43,608 bases of DNA from NCBI GenBank assembly GCA_020696395.1, contig JAEHCN010000003.1:1-43608 (forward strand). Reading direction: 5' to 3'. Position 1 is the stretch's first letter. Each line of letters starts with the position of its first letter. Below the pieces are notes generated by a model. The model saw only the letters and a program-made list of their open reading frames with translations, did no database searches and had not been told where the DNA came from. This DNA is from Thermoplasmata archaeon. Lineage in GTDB: Archaea > Thermoplasmatota > Thermoplasmata > UBA10834. Of this stretch, positions 23,150-30,756 are shown piece after piece. The position numbers and the translations under genes were made by a program.

Positions 23150-24304
23150 CTATCCCTCTAGCCCCTTGACGACATCCTTCAGGGAGTTCCTTATCTTGAT
23201 GCCTTGAGGGCATAGCTCCTCGCACTTACCGCATTCGGTGCACTTCGACGCTCTGTTCTTCGGCTTGACTGCCCAAGAATACATCCTCTTTGCGTAGGAT
23301 ATGTCGTCATACATGTATCCGTGGTTCAGCTGCTCGAAGCACGCGGGTATGTCGACTCCCGAAGGACAGGGCGTGCAGTACTTGCACCCTGTGCATGGAA
23401 TCCTGGACTTGGATTCCAGCCCTTTCCTCACCCTTTCGATTAGCGTCTTCTCACCCTTTGTGAGGCAGCCCGGTTTGGCCTTATCGGCTATTCTGACGTT
23501 CTCCCTAAGCTGACCCATGGTCGTCATGCCGCTCAGAACCACGCTAACCTCCCGTTTGTCCCAGAGGAACCTCAGAGCTAGCTCGGCGGGGGTCCTTTTC
23601 GGCGCCGCTCTATCAACCTTTCGGCGTATGTCGCGCGGCAGCTTGTTCCCCAGAAACCCTCCGAGCAGGGGCTCCATGATAATCACGCCGAGCTTCTTTC
23701 TCGCTGCGTACTTGAGCCCCCTCGTCCCCGCCTGGTTTTCCTCGTCCATGTAGTTGTACTGTATCTGGCAGAATCCCCAGTCGTAGGCGTCTACGATCTC
23801 CTTGAACACTGGCAACTCGTCATGGAATGAGAAACCCGCGTGCCGGATCCTGCCGTCTGACAGGGCGGCATCGAGGAAATCCAAAACCTTGTGGTTGTTG
23901 AGATTCTTCCAGAAGTTGAGTGTGAGCCCATGGAGGAGATAGAAGTCGATGTAGTCCGTTCGGAGCCTTTTCAGCTGATCGTCGAGGTATTTGTCCATGT
24001 CCTTTCTGCTCTTCACTAGCCAGATGGGAAGCTTGGTGGCTATCTTGAACTCATCTCTCGGAAAATCGCGTAGAACCTTCCCGAGGAGCGGTTCGCTCCT
24101 GCCTTTAGGGCTGCGGTCGGACTTGTGATACGGATAGGCCGTGTCGAAGTAGTTAACTCCGTGTTTGATGGCGTAGCGTATCATCGCAGTAGCTCTCTTC
24201 TCGTCGATCTGATGCGCCTTGCCATCGATCGTGGGAAACCTCATGCATCCGAATCCTAATATCGAGGCTCTCTCGCCTGTCTTGCCGATCTTCCTGTACA
24301 GCAT
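23150..24304 (-). CDS. Aldo/keto reductase with C-terminal [4Fe-4S] ferredoxin domain
   Basis: The 384-residue protein has an N-terminal TIM barrel of the aldo/keto reductase superfamily: GFGCMRFPTIDG, the catalytic Asp/Tyr region GVNYFDTAYPYHKSD, the Lys strand and LLHGLTLNFW. A C-terminal ferredoxin-like domain holds two cysteine clusters, CTGCKYCTPCP and CTECGKCEELCP, for iron-sulfur cofactors. Such fusions are common in anaerobes; substrates are usually unknown. The ATG at 24304 is chosen because it opens the conserved MLYRKIGKTG start; 18 upstream codons lack support. A TATA-like CTTAGAAAT lies near 24370-24378. Confidence 0.9.
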   Translation of the reverse strand: MLYRKIGKTGERASILGFGCMRFPTIDGKAHQIDEKRATAMIRYAIKHGVNYFDTAYPYHKSDRSPKGRSEPLLGKVLRDFPRDEFKIATKLPIWLVKSRKDMDKYLDDQLKRLRTDYIDFYLLHGLTLNFWKNLNNHKVLDFLDAALSDGRIRHAGFSFHDELPVFKEIVDAYDWGFCQIQYNYMDEENQAGTRGLKYAARKKLGVIIMEPLLGGFLGNKLPRDIRRKVDRAAPKRTPAELALRFLWDKREVSVVLSGMTTMGQLRENVRIADKAKPGCLTKGEKTLIERVRKGLESKSRIPCTGCKYCTPCPSGVDIPACFEQLNHGYMYDDISYAKRMYSWAVKPKNRASKCTECGKCEELCPQGIKIRNSLKDVVKGLEG

Positions 24305-24401
24305 CGAAAGTCCTTCCCGGTGTCCACTACCGCCATAGCAGTGACGGCCTTTTCTCACTTGTGGCTCCTGAATTTCTAAGCGGCGATGCGCACGCTTAGC
24401 G

Positions 24402-24410
24402 AAAAATATA
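24402..24410 (+). promoter_or_regulatory. TATA box upstream of the structured leader of the RIO kinase gene
   Basis: AAAAATATA is followed by about 175 nt before the RIO1 ATG; transcription would start near 24434. No better TATA box lies closer to that gene (GGTATAAC at 24569 is only about 12 nt from the ATG, too close). Confidence 0.45.
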
Positions 24411-24433
24411 TCAACAACCTCCTCTGTAGTTGG

Positions 24434-24584
24434 CTTGGTCGTGTGACCAGGAGGTTCCCGGAGATGATGTCTGATAGAGTTCTAGCTGATGCGCCGGGAA
24501 CCGTTTGATGTAGACTCGGGCGCCCGGCGTTTGGTGATTGTGGAGCTTGCAGTGCGAACGCCCTAACGGTATAACGAATCTAAC
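24434..24584 (+). other. Structured 5' leader or small RNA with a 14-codon ORF
   Basis: Three foldable elements follow the TATA box: TGGTC-GTGT-GACCA (24436-24449), the 9-bp stem GGTTCCCGG/CCGGGAACC (24453-24461 with 24494-24502) and GGCGTT/AACGCC (24526-24531 with 24557-24562). AGGAGGT at 24449-24455 is a strong Shine-Dalgarno for ATG 24464, which encodes MMSDRVLADAPGTV and stops at 24506-24508. The 9-bp stem overlaps part of the Shine-Dalgarno, so folding could gate translation. It may be a regulatory leader for the RIO1 gene or an independent small RNA; a k-turn-like ATGATG...CTGATG pair within the stem also resembles box C/D elements. No known RNA family is recognised. Confidence 0.4.
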
Positions 24585-25325
24585 ATGCCTAACAGTCCAT
24601 ATCTGGACGCCAGCGTCGCCTGGCGCATCAAATCAGGAAGCATCGATTTCAAGGAGGCAGGATACGAGTCAATCGTGGAGTCGATTCTATCCTCGGGCCT
24701 TGCCACCAGCGTGAAAGCCCTCATCAGCGCGGGCAAGGAAGCGGATGTCTACCTCGCAGGCTATCGCGACGCACCGATTGCGGTCAAGGTCTATCGGCTC
24801 TATCGAACCTCGCACCGCGGCGGTCGGCCGATCAAGCTGGACGGTCTCGGGTGGACGGCGGCCAAAGAGTATGAGATGACCCATCAGGCGTGGAAAGGGG
24901 GTGCGCGCGTGCCCGCTCCCGCGAGGCGTGTCGAGAACATGTTCACGATGCGGTATCTTGGATGCGAAGCGGGCCCCGCGCCAAGGTTGCAGGATGTCAA
25001 GCTTGGGTCGCCTGAGAATTTCTTGGAGAAAGTCCTTCACGGAGTGGAGGCACTCTCCGTCGCAGGCGTGGTTCACTCCGATCTTAGCGCATTCAACATA
25101 CTCGTGTTCGAGGGTGAGCCTTGGTTCATCGATCTCTCCGAGGCCATACGTGTCGATCGAACCGGAACATCTCCATGGATGAGGCTTCAGGAGGCCTCGG
25201 ACGCATTGACCAGCGGGCTGAACGCACTTGGCAAATACTTCGGCAAATACGGCCTGGAGATTGAGGTCGAATCAGTCGCCTCTCGTCTAGTGAGGTCGCT
25301 CGACCGATTCGGCGTGCTCGAATAG
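24585..25325 (+). CDS. rio1: RIO1-type atypical serine kinase
   Basis: The 246-residue length is typical of archaeal Rio1. The N-terminal helices (FKEAGYESIVESILSSGLAT) precede a RIO-style ATP loop without the usual glycine-rich P-loop (ISAGKEADVYLA). K68 lies in IAVKVY, the RIO catalytic loop is VVHSDLSAFNIL (D166, N171) and the metal-binding loop is WFIDLSEAIRV (D183). There is no winged helix at the N-terminus, which excludes Rio2. Rio1 acts in late maturation of the small ribosomal subunit. The gene is preceded by the structured leader described separately. Confidence 0.92.
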   Translation: MPNSPYLDASVAWRIKSGSIDFKEAGYESIVESILSSGLATSVKALISAGKEADVYLAGYRDAPIAVKVYRLYRTSHRGGRPIKLDGLGWTAAKEYEMTHQAWKGGARVPAPARRVENMFTMRYLGCEAGPAPRLQDVKLGSPENFLEKVLHGVEALSVAGVVHSDLSAFNILVFEGEPWFIDLSEAIRVDRTGTSPWMRLQEASDALTSGLNALGKYFGKYGLEIEVESVASRLVRSLDRFGVLE

Positions 25326-25359
25326 GATGCTGGGGGAAAAGTCCGGAATTTCTACTTCC

Positions 25360-25380
25360 GTACCAAATTTCTTATTAGCT
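25360..25380 (+). promoter_or_regulatory. Promoter of the C39-like peptidase with GTACCA element
   Basis: GTACCA (25360-25365) is followed after 5 nt by CTTATTAG. The arrangement closely resembles that at 5505-5526 on the other strand. The predicted leader is about 45 nt, with GGGGAGAG before the ATG. Confidence 0.45.
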
Positions 25381-25446
25381 GCAAGTTCGATTCGTGTGTG
25401 ACTAAGCACAGCAGGCTCAGCGTATGCTTGGCAGGGGAGAGACGTT

Positions 25447-26568
25447 ATGAGGGCAAATGCAGTTGGGCGTGTGAGAGGGCTTCTCGTAAGCGCGTGTATG
25501 TGTACCGTTGCCATGATGGTGCTCCCGGTCGCAGGGGCGGATTCCCTGCCATCGGATGTGTTCATCGGTGGTGTGCCATTGTATCAGCAGATTGACGCGA
25601 AAGGGTGCGGGGCCGTTTCTCTACAAATGGTCTTCGACTATTACGGCGAGTTCATCGACCAGAAGGAAATATACAATGCCGCCAGGAGTGGTGGCACAAC
25701 GCTTCCGGACATGGCTAGGGCCGCTCAATTCAGTGACATGAGCACGACCGTCGGAGATAGGTGGGCTGATTCAATCGTAACAGGATACACGGACAGAGAT
25801 GTCGGCTATGCCGGGTTCTACTATGCATCGGACGAGCCATGGCTGGACGAGATGAAGCAGATACTCGCGATGGGATACCCGGTTATCGTCCTTGTGTACT
25901 GGATGCCAGAATGGTACAGCGGAGACCACTACCGGGTCGTGGTCGGATACGACGACAATGAGCAGGTACTCCTGATTAACGACGGCTGGTCAAGGGAGTT
26001 CAAGATGGATCAGGACTACCAGGGGTCTACATCTCAGTCTGCAAGTGACAACGCATGGGATGACGACTTCGTTCCCCTGAAATGGAAGTACGAAGATTTC
26101 CTCGACACCTGGACCTGCGACACGACCATCTGGGGCGTTCCGGGGATGAAGTATGGCGGCGTGTTTGTCACTCCGTGGGAGGTGGATATATGCGCTCCCT
26201 CGACGGTGCTTCCTGGAGAGAAGTTCAGAGTCAGCGCTAAGATCACCTATCCCTGCATGGAACCGTTTGGATCTGACGCATTCCCGACATTCCCAGCCGA
26301 GAGCTTCAGCGCCGTTCTCGAGACCTCTACTGGATTGAGCATCTGCAAGGAACCAGACCTGTCCGAGATCGGCTCTTTCGAGGCCGGTCAGGCCGTGACA
26401 CTCTGTTGGGACTTGCGCGCATGCCAGACCGAGGGAGTGTACTCCTTTGAGATAGGCGCAGAGGGGCTCGTCTCGGGATTGTTGGAACCATGGAAGGACT
26501 ATCCGGCGTATGATTACCTCGACGCGATAGGCGGCAGCGCTTCCTTCACGACCGAAGTTGCTGCGTAG
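25447..26568 (+). CDS. Secreted C39/papain-like cysteine peptidase domain protein
   Basis: The signal peptide (LLVSACMCTVAMMVLPVAGA) is followed by a C39-like domain of about 200 residues. The nucleophile is in GGVPLYQQIDAKGCGAVSLQ (Cys of GCGAVSLQMVFDYYG) and the catalytic His in GDHYRVVVGYDD, with a following ND in LLINDGWS. Residues about 240-373 form a beta-rich C-terminal domain with four further cysteines, probably a binding or stability module. C39-like domains cleave peptides, often at double-glycine sites; free-standing secreted forms in archaea are poorly characterised. Target unknown. It appears monocistronic, with its own promoter. Confidence 0.78.
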   Translation: MRANAVGRVRGLLVSACMCTVAMMVLPVAGADSLPSDVFIGGVPLYQQIDAKGCGAVSLQMVFDYYGEFIDQKEIYNAARSGGTTLPDMARAAQFSDMSTTVGDRWADSIVTGYTDRDVGYAGFYYASDEPWLDEMKQILAMGYPVIVLVYWMPEWYSGDHYRVVVGYDDNEQVLLINDGWSREFKMDQDYQGSTSQSASDNAWDDDFVPLKWKYEDFLDTWTCDTTIWGVPGMKYGGVFVTPWEVDICAPSTVLPGEKFRVSAKITYPCMEPFGSDAFPTFPAESFSAVLETSTGLSICKEPDLSEIGSFEAGQAVTLCWDLRACQTEGVYSFEIGAEGLVSGLLEPWKDYPAYDYLDAIGGSASFTTEVAA

Positions 26569-26706
26569 TCAGCATCCTGATATGGCCCAGAGGAAGCCAA
26601 CGCCAGCGCTTAGTCTTGACTAACGGAGTGCGGACGCAATGGCATTGCCCGCCGAAGAGGGTTAATGAACTCTTCGTGCCATTCCCGTCCTCGATGGAGA
26701 GATGAA

Positions 26707-27747
26707 ATGGTCGCACTGAGGCGTACACCCGTCGCGGATGGTCTCTCTATGCCCGCCGAATGGGCTCCTCATCGGAGCACCCTGGTCTCCTGGCCCTGCA
26801 GGGAGGAGTCCTGGAGGGGGCATATCGTTGGAGCTAGGAGTGAATACGCGGAGGTAATCAGGGCTATACAGAGGTTCGAGCCAGTCCATGTCCTCACATC
26901 TCCACAGACACTGTCAGGGGCAAGGGCCATGCTGCCAGAACGCTCCAATCTAATCCCGGTCGATCTGGATGATTCGTGGATCAGGGACAACGGCCCAATA
27001 TTCGTGTCATCTCCCAGCGGGGACGTCGCCATGGTAGACTTCCGATTCAACGCCTGGGGCTCGAAATCTCCATATGTTAAGGACGATGCCGTTCCGAAGT
27101 TCCTCTCTGAGGAATTGGAAATGAGGCGCTATCCCGCCCCGATGGTCCTCGAGGGGGGCTCGATTTCCGTAGACGGAGAGGGCACCCTGCTCACTACTGA
27201 GCAGTGTCTTCTTGATGAGAATCGAAACGCTGACATGTCCAGGGTGGAGATTGAGGCCGGTTTGAAGGACTTCCTGGGCATCAATAAGATAATCTGGCTC
27301 GCTCGAGGCCAGGCCAACGATATCACAGATGGCCATGTTGACGGTGTGGCCTGCTTCTGTTCCCCGGGAAGAATCATGATTGCCCGAACGAAAGACGACC
27401 ATGACCCGAATCACGATTCCCTGGAGGAGAATCGGGCCAGGTTGGAGACCGAGACTGACGCGAAAGGGCGGTCAATCGAAGTGCTTGAGATCGTGCAGCC
27501 AAGACCGAGAGAGTATGAGGGGCTGGTCATCACCCCTGGATACATCAACCATTATATCGTTAACGGCGGAGTTGTCGCACCAGAGTTCGGGATTATCGAA
27601 GACTCCCTCGCCATCGACACCCTTCGATCGGTATATTCCGACCGTGAGGTCGTTGCCGTACCTGCTGGACACATCGAGATAGGCGGTGGGGGAATCCACT
27701 GCATTACTCAACAGGTCCCCGACGGCCCATTTCTATGCAGATCATGA
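26707..27747 (+). CDS. aguA: Agmatine deiminase / peptidylarginine-deiminase family protein
   Basis: The 346-residue amidinotransferase-fold enzyme has the family motifs in order: MPAEWAPHRSTLVSWP (substrate entry), DDSWIRDNGP (Asp dyad), LEGGSISVDG, ANDITDGHVDG (catalytic His 210, Asp 212) and GGGGIHCITQQVP with nucleophile Cys 332. It hydrolyses agmatine to N-carbamoylputrescine and ammonia, a step in polyamine synthesis or arginine breakdown. The ATG at 26707 follows GGAGAGATGA; a 14-codon upstream extension from 26665 is rejected because GGTTAATG at about 26660 looks like the TATA box. No carbamoylputrescine amidohydrolase gene lies adjacent. Confidence 0.9.
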   Translation: MVALRRTPVADGLSMPAEWAPHRSTLVSWPCREESWRGHIVGARSEYAEVIRAIQRFEPVHVLTSPQTLSGARAMLPERSNLIPVDLDDSWIRDNGPIFVSSPSGDVAMVDFRFNAWGSKSPYVKDDAVPKFLSEELEMRRYPAPMVLEGGSISVDGEGTLLTTEQCLLDENRNADMSRVEIEAGLKDFLGINKIIWLARGQANDITDGHVDGVACFCSPGRIMIARTKDDHDPNHDSLEENRARLETETDAKGRSIEVLEIVQPRPREYEGLVITPGYINHYIVNGGVVAPEFGIIEDSLAIDTLRSVYSDREVVAVPAGHIEIGGGGIHCITQQVPDGPFLCRS

Positions 27748-27824
27748 GATCAAGACCGCCGCTGCGTGGCGTCAGGGACATTCGGCGGCGTTTTGAGGGG
27801 GCGCTCGACGATACAGGCAGGGTT

Positions 27825-28277
27825 TCACGGCCCAACCTTGGAGAACACCTGCGCAGTCTCGTCCCCCTCGTACGACTCTCGAAGGATCTGTCCCATGATC
27901 ACGCCGATCATCCCGCCGAGGAAGAAAAGCATCACCAGTATTACCGTCATGTTAAGGAAGAATAGCACGTACTGGCCTGGGAACATCACATCGAAGTCGT
28001 AGAAGAGGAAAGGAGCGGAGTAGGCGACTATTGCGAGAATGTATCCGACGAGGACGTACACTAGGATCGTCACGACCGCGATGTCCATCCTTCTCGTCAT
28101 GTAGCCCGAGGGCATGCCAAACAGGATAGACAGAAGGAACGCGACAAGCAGATTCTTCTGGAGAGACGGAGTCGAGATGTTCGGAAAGACGAAATCGAAG
28201 GTCATGAAGGCTATGGCAGGAGCGGTGATCAGCGCAAGGACGAGAATCCTGATCCAATCGTCCAACCGGACCTTCAT
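27825..28277 (-). CDS. Membrane protein, last gene of the peptide ABC transporter operon
   Basis: The 150-residue protein has four predicted TM helices (about 9-30, 43-60, 65-88 and 108-135) and a short acidic C-terminal tail. No known family is recognised. Its ATG overlaps the preceding stop as ATGA, so it is translationally coupled to the 28274-28876 gene and through it to the Opp operon. It may be an accessory subunit or assembly factor of the importer (inference). Confidence 0.6.
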   Translation of the reverse strand: MKVRLDDWIRILVLALITAPAIAFMTFDFVFPNISTPSLQKNLLVAFLLSILFGMPSGYMTRRMDIAVVTILVYVLVGYILAIVAYSAPFLFYDFDVMFPGQYVLFFLNMTVILVMLFFLGGMIGVIMGQILRESYEGDETAQVFSKVGP

Positions 28278-28876
28278 AGATAGAGTCCCCCCAGATAAGT
28301 TCTCTCGATCTTGACCATGTCGTTAAGATATGCCTCCTTGGAGTACTGATAATCGTGGTCGAAGTCGGAGATCCAGGCTACGACCCTGAAGTCGTGGACG
28401 TAGGGAACAGACTCCATCGTGAGATCGAGCCCTTCCGAGGCGGAGTGGTTGATGTATCCGCTCAGACTCGCGAGCTTCTCCTGGTCGACCACGAACCCCT
28501 CGCGCTCGATCGTCATCGCTTCGTGCGCTCGCAGGACGGAGTATTCGGGGGAGACGCCGAAATGGCTGGTCATTGGGATGTAGGTCGTTCCCGTATCGGA
28601 GACGTTATAGACCTTCACGTTCCAGCTGATGCTGGAAATGACCAGCTCTTGCCGCGACGGATTGTCAAGGACTATCGTAAGGGATATCACTAGCGATCCG
28701 TTGGTGAGGAGTTCCGCCGTTTCGACAGCATCCCTGAACTCGACCTCCAACCTGGTGTCCATCACGCTCAAGTAGGTCGCTGCGGAAAAGATCAGCGCCG
28801 CCGAGAAGAACACGGCGGCCGCGATGGATAGAGTCGCGACGAACCATCTCTGGCGAAGCTCATCCTTCACGCCCAA
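28274..28876 (-). CDS. Membrane-anchored extracellular protein with LEA14-like beta domain, peptide ABC operon
   Basis: The 200-residue protein has one N-terminal TM helix (about 12-36, ATLSIAAAVFFSAALIFSAA) and an extracytoplasmic domain. Its pattern (GSLVISLTIVLDNPSRQELV followed by ISSISWNVKVYNVSD) resembles the LEA2/WHy beta-sandwich. The TTG start at 28876 has AAGGTGAG 5 nt upstream, overlapping the stop of oppF. It is likely an accessory component of the peptide transporter; its exact role is unknown. Confidence 0.6.
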   Translation of the reverse strand: MGVKDELRQRWFVATLSIAAAVFFSAALIFSAATYLSVMDTRLEVEFRDAVETAELLTNGSLVISLTIVLDNPSRQELVISSISWNVKVYNVSDTGTTYIPMTSHFGVSPEYSVLRAHEAMTIEREGFVVDQEKLASLSGYINHSASEGLDLTMESVPYVHDFRVVAWISDFDHDYQYSKEAYLNDMVKIERTYLGGLYL

Positions 28877-28882
28877 ATTCTC

Positions 28883-30754
28883 TCACCTTCCCAGGGGCAC
28901 GACTGTGCTAGTCTGTGGTGCTCCCCCTCTGAACAGATAGCACGCGACCATGTGTCCTCCGCCAACATCGTACAGGGGCGGGTCCTCAGTCTTGATGAAT
29001 CTGACTGCCACTACCTTCTGAGTAGTCTTCGTCCTCTTGACGGTGATCTTGCTCACCATATTGGCGCCGCTCCCACCGCCTTCTGTGGAGAACTGACGTC
29101 TGAGAACAGATTCGAGTCTGGTCCAGTTATCCTCTGGGCCCATGATGCTGATCCTCACCTTCCTGCCCTTCGTCTTGACCGGGAATAGGTGTGTCGACAG
29201 TTCCTTCTCGTCGGCGACACACCTCTCGACGTGCTTGGCCACGTCCTTTGCCACCGCAGCCGCCGGTCCCTTGGCGTCACCGCATGTGACTACAACGGAT
29301 CTTCTCGAAGGGTCCGGTGAGATGCTCTTGACCCCCCTGAACTCCGGTCGGTTCTTTCGCTTGTGGTATCGGACATAATCCTCCAGGAAGGCCTCGACTA
29401 CCTTCACGTTCTGGTCACCACCGCCCACCGATACGGTCAGACGGCCCCCCTCCTGCTTCATGTCGGAGATGATGTCGTGCATCGGGTGGTCTGTCTCTCG
29501 ATAGGTCACCGTTGACTCGATCAGGGCGAAAAGCTCGCGCGCGAGTTCATCGGCGGACATCTTCGTCGACTTGCATCTCATCTCGATGAATCTGTCCGTC
29601 AGAGTCGAGTCGATCGCCTCGACAGCCTCCACGATAGGATTCTGTCCCCTGGACTTCTCGAGCAGGTTCCTGATCGAGTCGATGACCGCCTGCGCGTCCG
29701 CGGCGTCCTTGATCCTGATCTGGAGTATGAATCCGCCAGGTTCGAGCCCATCAACGGCGCCTGCAAGGACGGCGTCACCTGCCAAGCGATTCTCCTCCTC
29801 CAGCCAATCGATGAAATCGGCAGCCTGCCATCCGCAGTCCTTGAACGACTTCGGGCACCTCGGCCTGAACCTGCATCCGAGAGGCACGTTCGCCGCACTC
29901 GGCACCTCTCCCTTGATCTGGATCCTTCCGTGCTTCGCATCAGGGTCTGGGACTGGCACGGCCGAGAGCAACGCCTGCGTGTACGGGTGTTTCGGCTCGA
30001 ATATCACAGTGTCGGTCTCGCCGAGTTCAACGGTCTTTCCTAGGTACATGACCGCGAGCCGGTCGCTTATGTAACGCGCCACAGCGATGTCGTGCGTGAT
30101 GAAGAGGTAGGGTATTCCATACTTGTCCCTGAGGTCGAGCATCAGGTTCAGAACACCTGCACGTATGGACACGTCGAGCATCGATACAGGTTCATCGGCG
30201 ACTATCACCCTGGGCTTGACCACGAGTGCCCTTGCGATGGATACTCTCTGCCTCTGACCACCGCTTAGCTCGTGCGGGAATCGGTTCAGATACTCCTTGG
30301 CGGGCGCCAGCCCTGCATCCTCGAGCGCCTGAACGACCATCTCGAGCCTCTCCTCGGCGGTCTCTCCGACGTTGTGGTTCTGCAGTGGCTCCATTATGGT
30401 CTGGAGCGCCGTCGTTCTCGGGTTGAGCGATTCGTAGGGGTCCTGGAAGACCATCTGGATGTTTCTGCGGAAGACCTTGACGTCCTGTCCTTCCAGGAGT
30501 GCGATGTCTCTCCCGAGGAAGAACACGTAACCATCCGTCGGGTCTTCGAGTCTGGTGAGCAGTCTGCCGACAGTGGTCTTGCCACAGCCGCTCTCCCCAA
30601 CGAGCCCAAGTATCTCCCCGGAGCGCAAGTCGAGGTTGACGCCATCCACGGCTCTGACGAAAGGTGTCTCCTTGCCGAACGACAGGAACCCTTTCTTGAG
30701 CTCGAAGTACTTCTTCAGGTCTCTGACCTTGATGATGATGTCCCCTGCCGCCAT
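28883..30754 (-). CDS. oppF: Peptide ABC transporter ATPase OppF/DppF with a large insertion in its C-terminal domain
   Basis: The first 310 residues are a normal OppF: Walker A GESGCGKTT (53-61), Q-loop MVFQDPYESLNPR, signature ELSGGQRQR (162-170), Walker B VIVADEPVSMLD, switch ITHDIA and the start of the oligo_HPY domain (KHPYTQALLSAVP, GCRFRPRCPKSFKDC). The final PLYDVGGGHMVACYLF of that domain appears only after a further ~280 residues, which contain two repeated alpha/beta segments of unknown function. The total of 623 residues is about twice the usual length. The ATG at 30754 lies 2 nt after the oppD stop with GGAGGAGGGAG upstream. Confidence 0.9.
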   Translation of the reverse strand: MAAGDIIIKVRDLKKYFELKKGFLSFGKETPFVRAVDGVNLDLRSGEILGLVGESGCGKTTVGRLLTRLEDPTDGYVFFLGRDIALLEGQDVKVFRRNIQMVFQDPYESLNPRTTALQTIMEPLQNHNVGETAEERLEMVVQALEDAGLAPAKEYLNRFPHELSGGQRQRVSIARALVVKPRVIVADEPVSMLDVSIRAGVLNLMLDLRDKYGIPYLFITHDIAVARYISDRLAVMYLGKTVELGETDTVIFEPKHPYTQALLSAVPVPDPDAKHGRIQIKGEVPSAANVPLGCRFRPRCPKSFKDCGWQAADFIDWLEEENRLAGDAVLAGAVDGLEPGGFILQIRIKDAADAQAVIDSIRNLLEKSRGQNPIVEAVEAIDSTLTDRFIEMRCKSTKMSADELARELFALIESTVTYRETDHPMHDIISDMKQEGGRLTVSVGGGDQNVKVVEAFLEDYVRYHKRKNRPEFRGVKSISPDPSRRSVVVTCGDAKGPAAAVAKDVAKHVERCVADEKELSTHLFPVKTKGRKVRISIMGPEDNWTRLESVLRRQFSTEGGGSGANMVSKITVKRTKTTQKVVAVRFIKTEDPPLYDVGGGHMVACYLFRGGAPQTSTVVPLGR

Positions 30755-30756
30755 GT

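Noticed and set aside
22965-23225. 87-codon N-terminal extension of the triple-repeat protein
   Set aside because: It spans the TATA box and palindrome, is compositionally unlike the protein, and would remove the normal N-terminal topology.
24453-24502. Firm assignment as a box C/D or H/ACA guide RNA
   Set aside because: ATGATG and CTGATG resemble C and D boxes inside a stem, but spacing and missing internal boxes do not fit well; kept only as an alternative for the leader.
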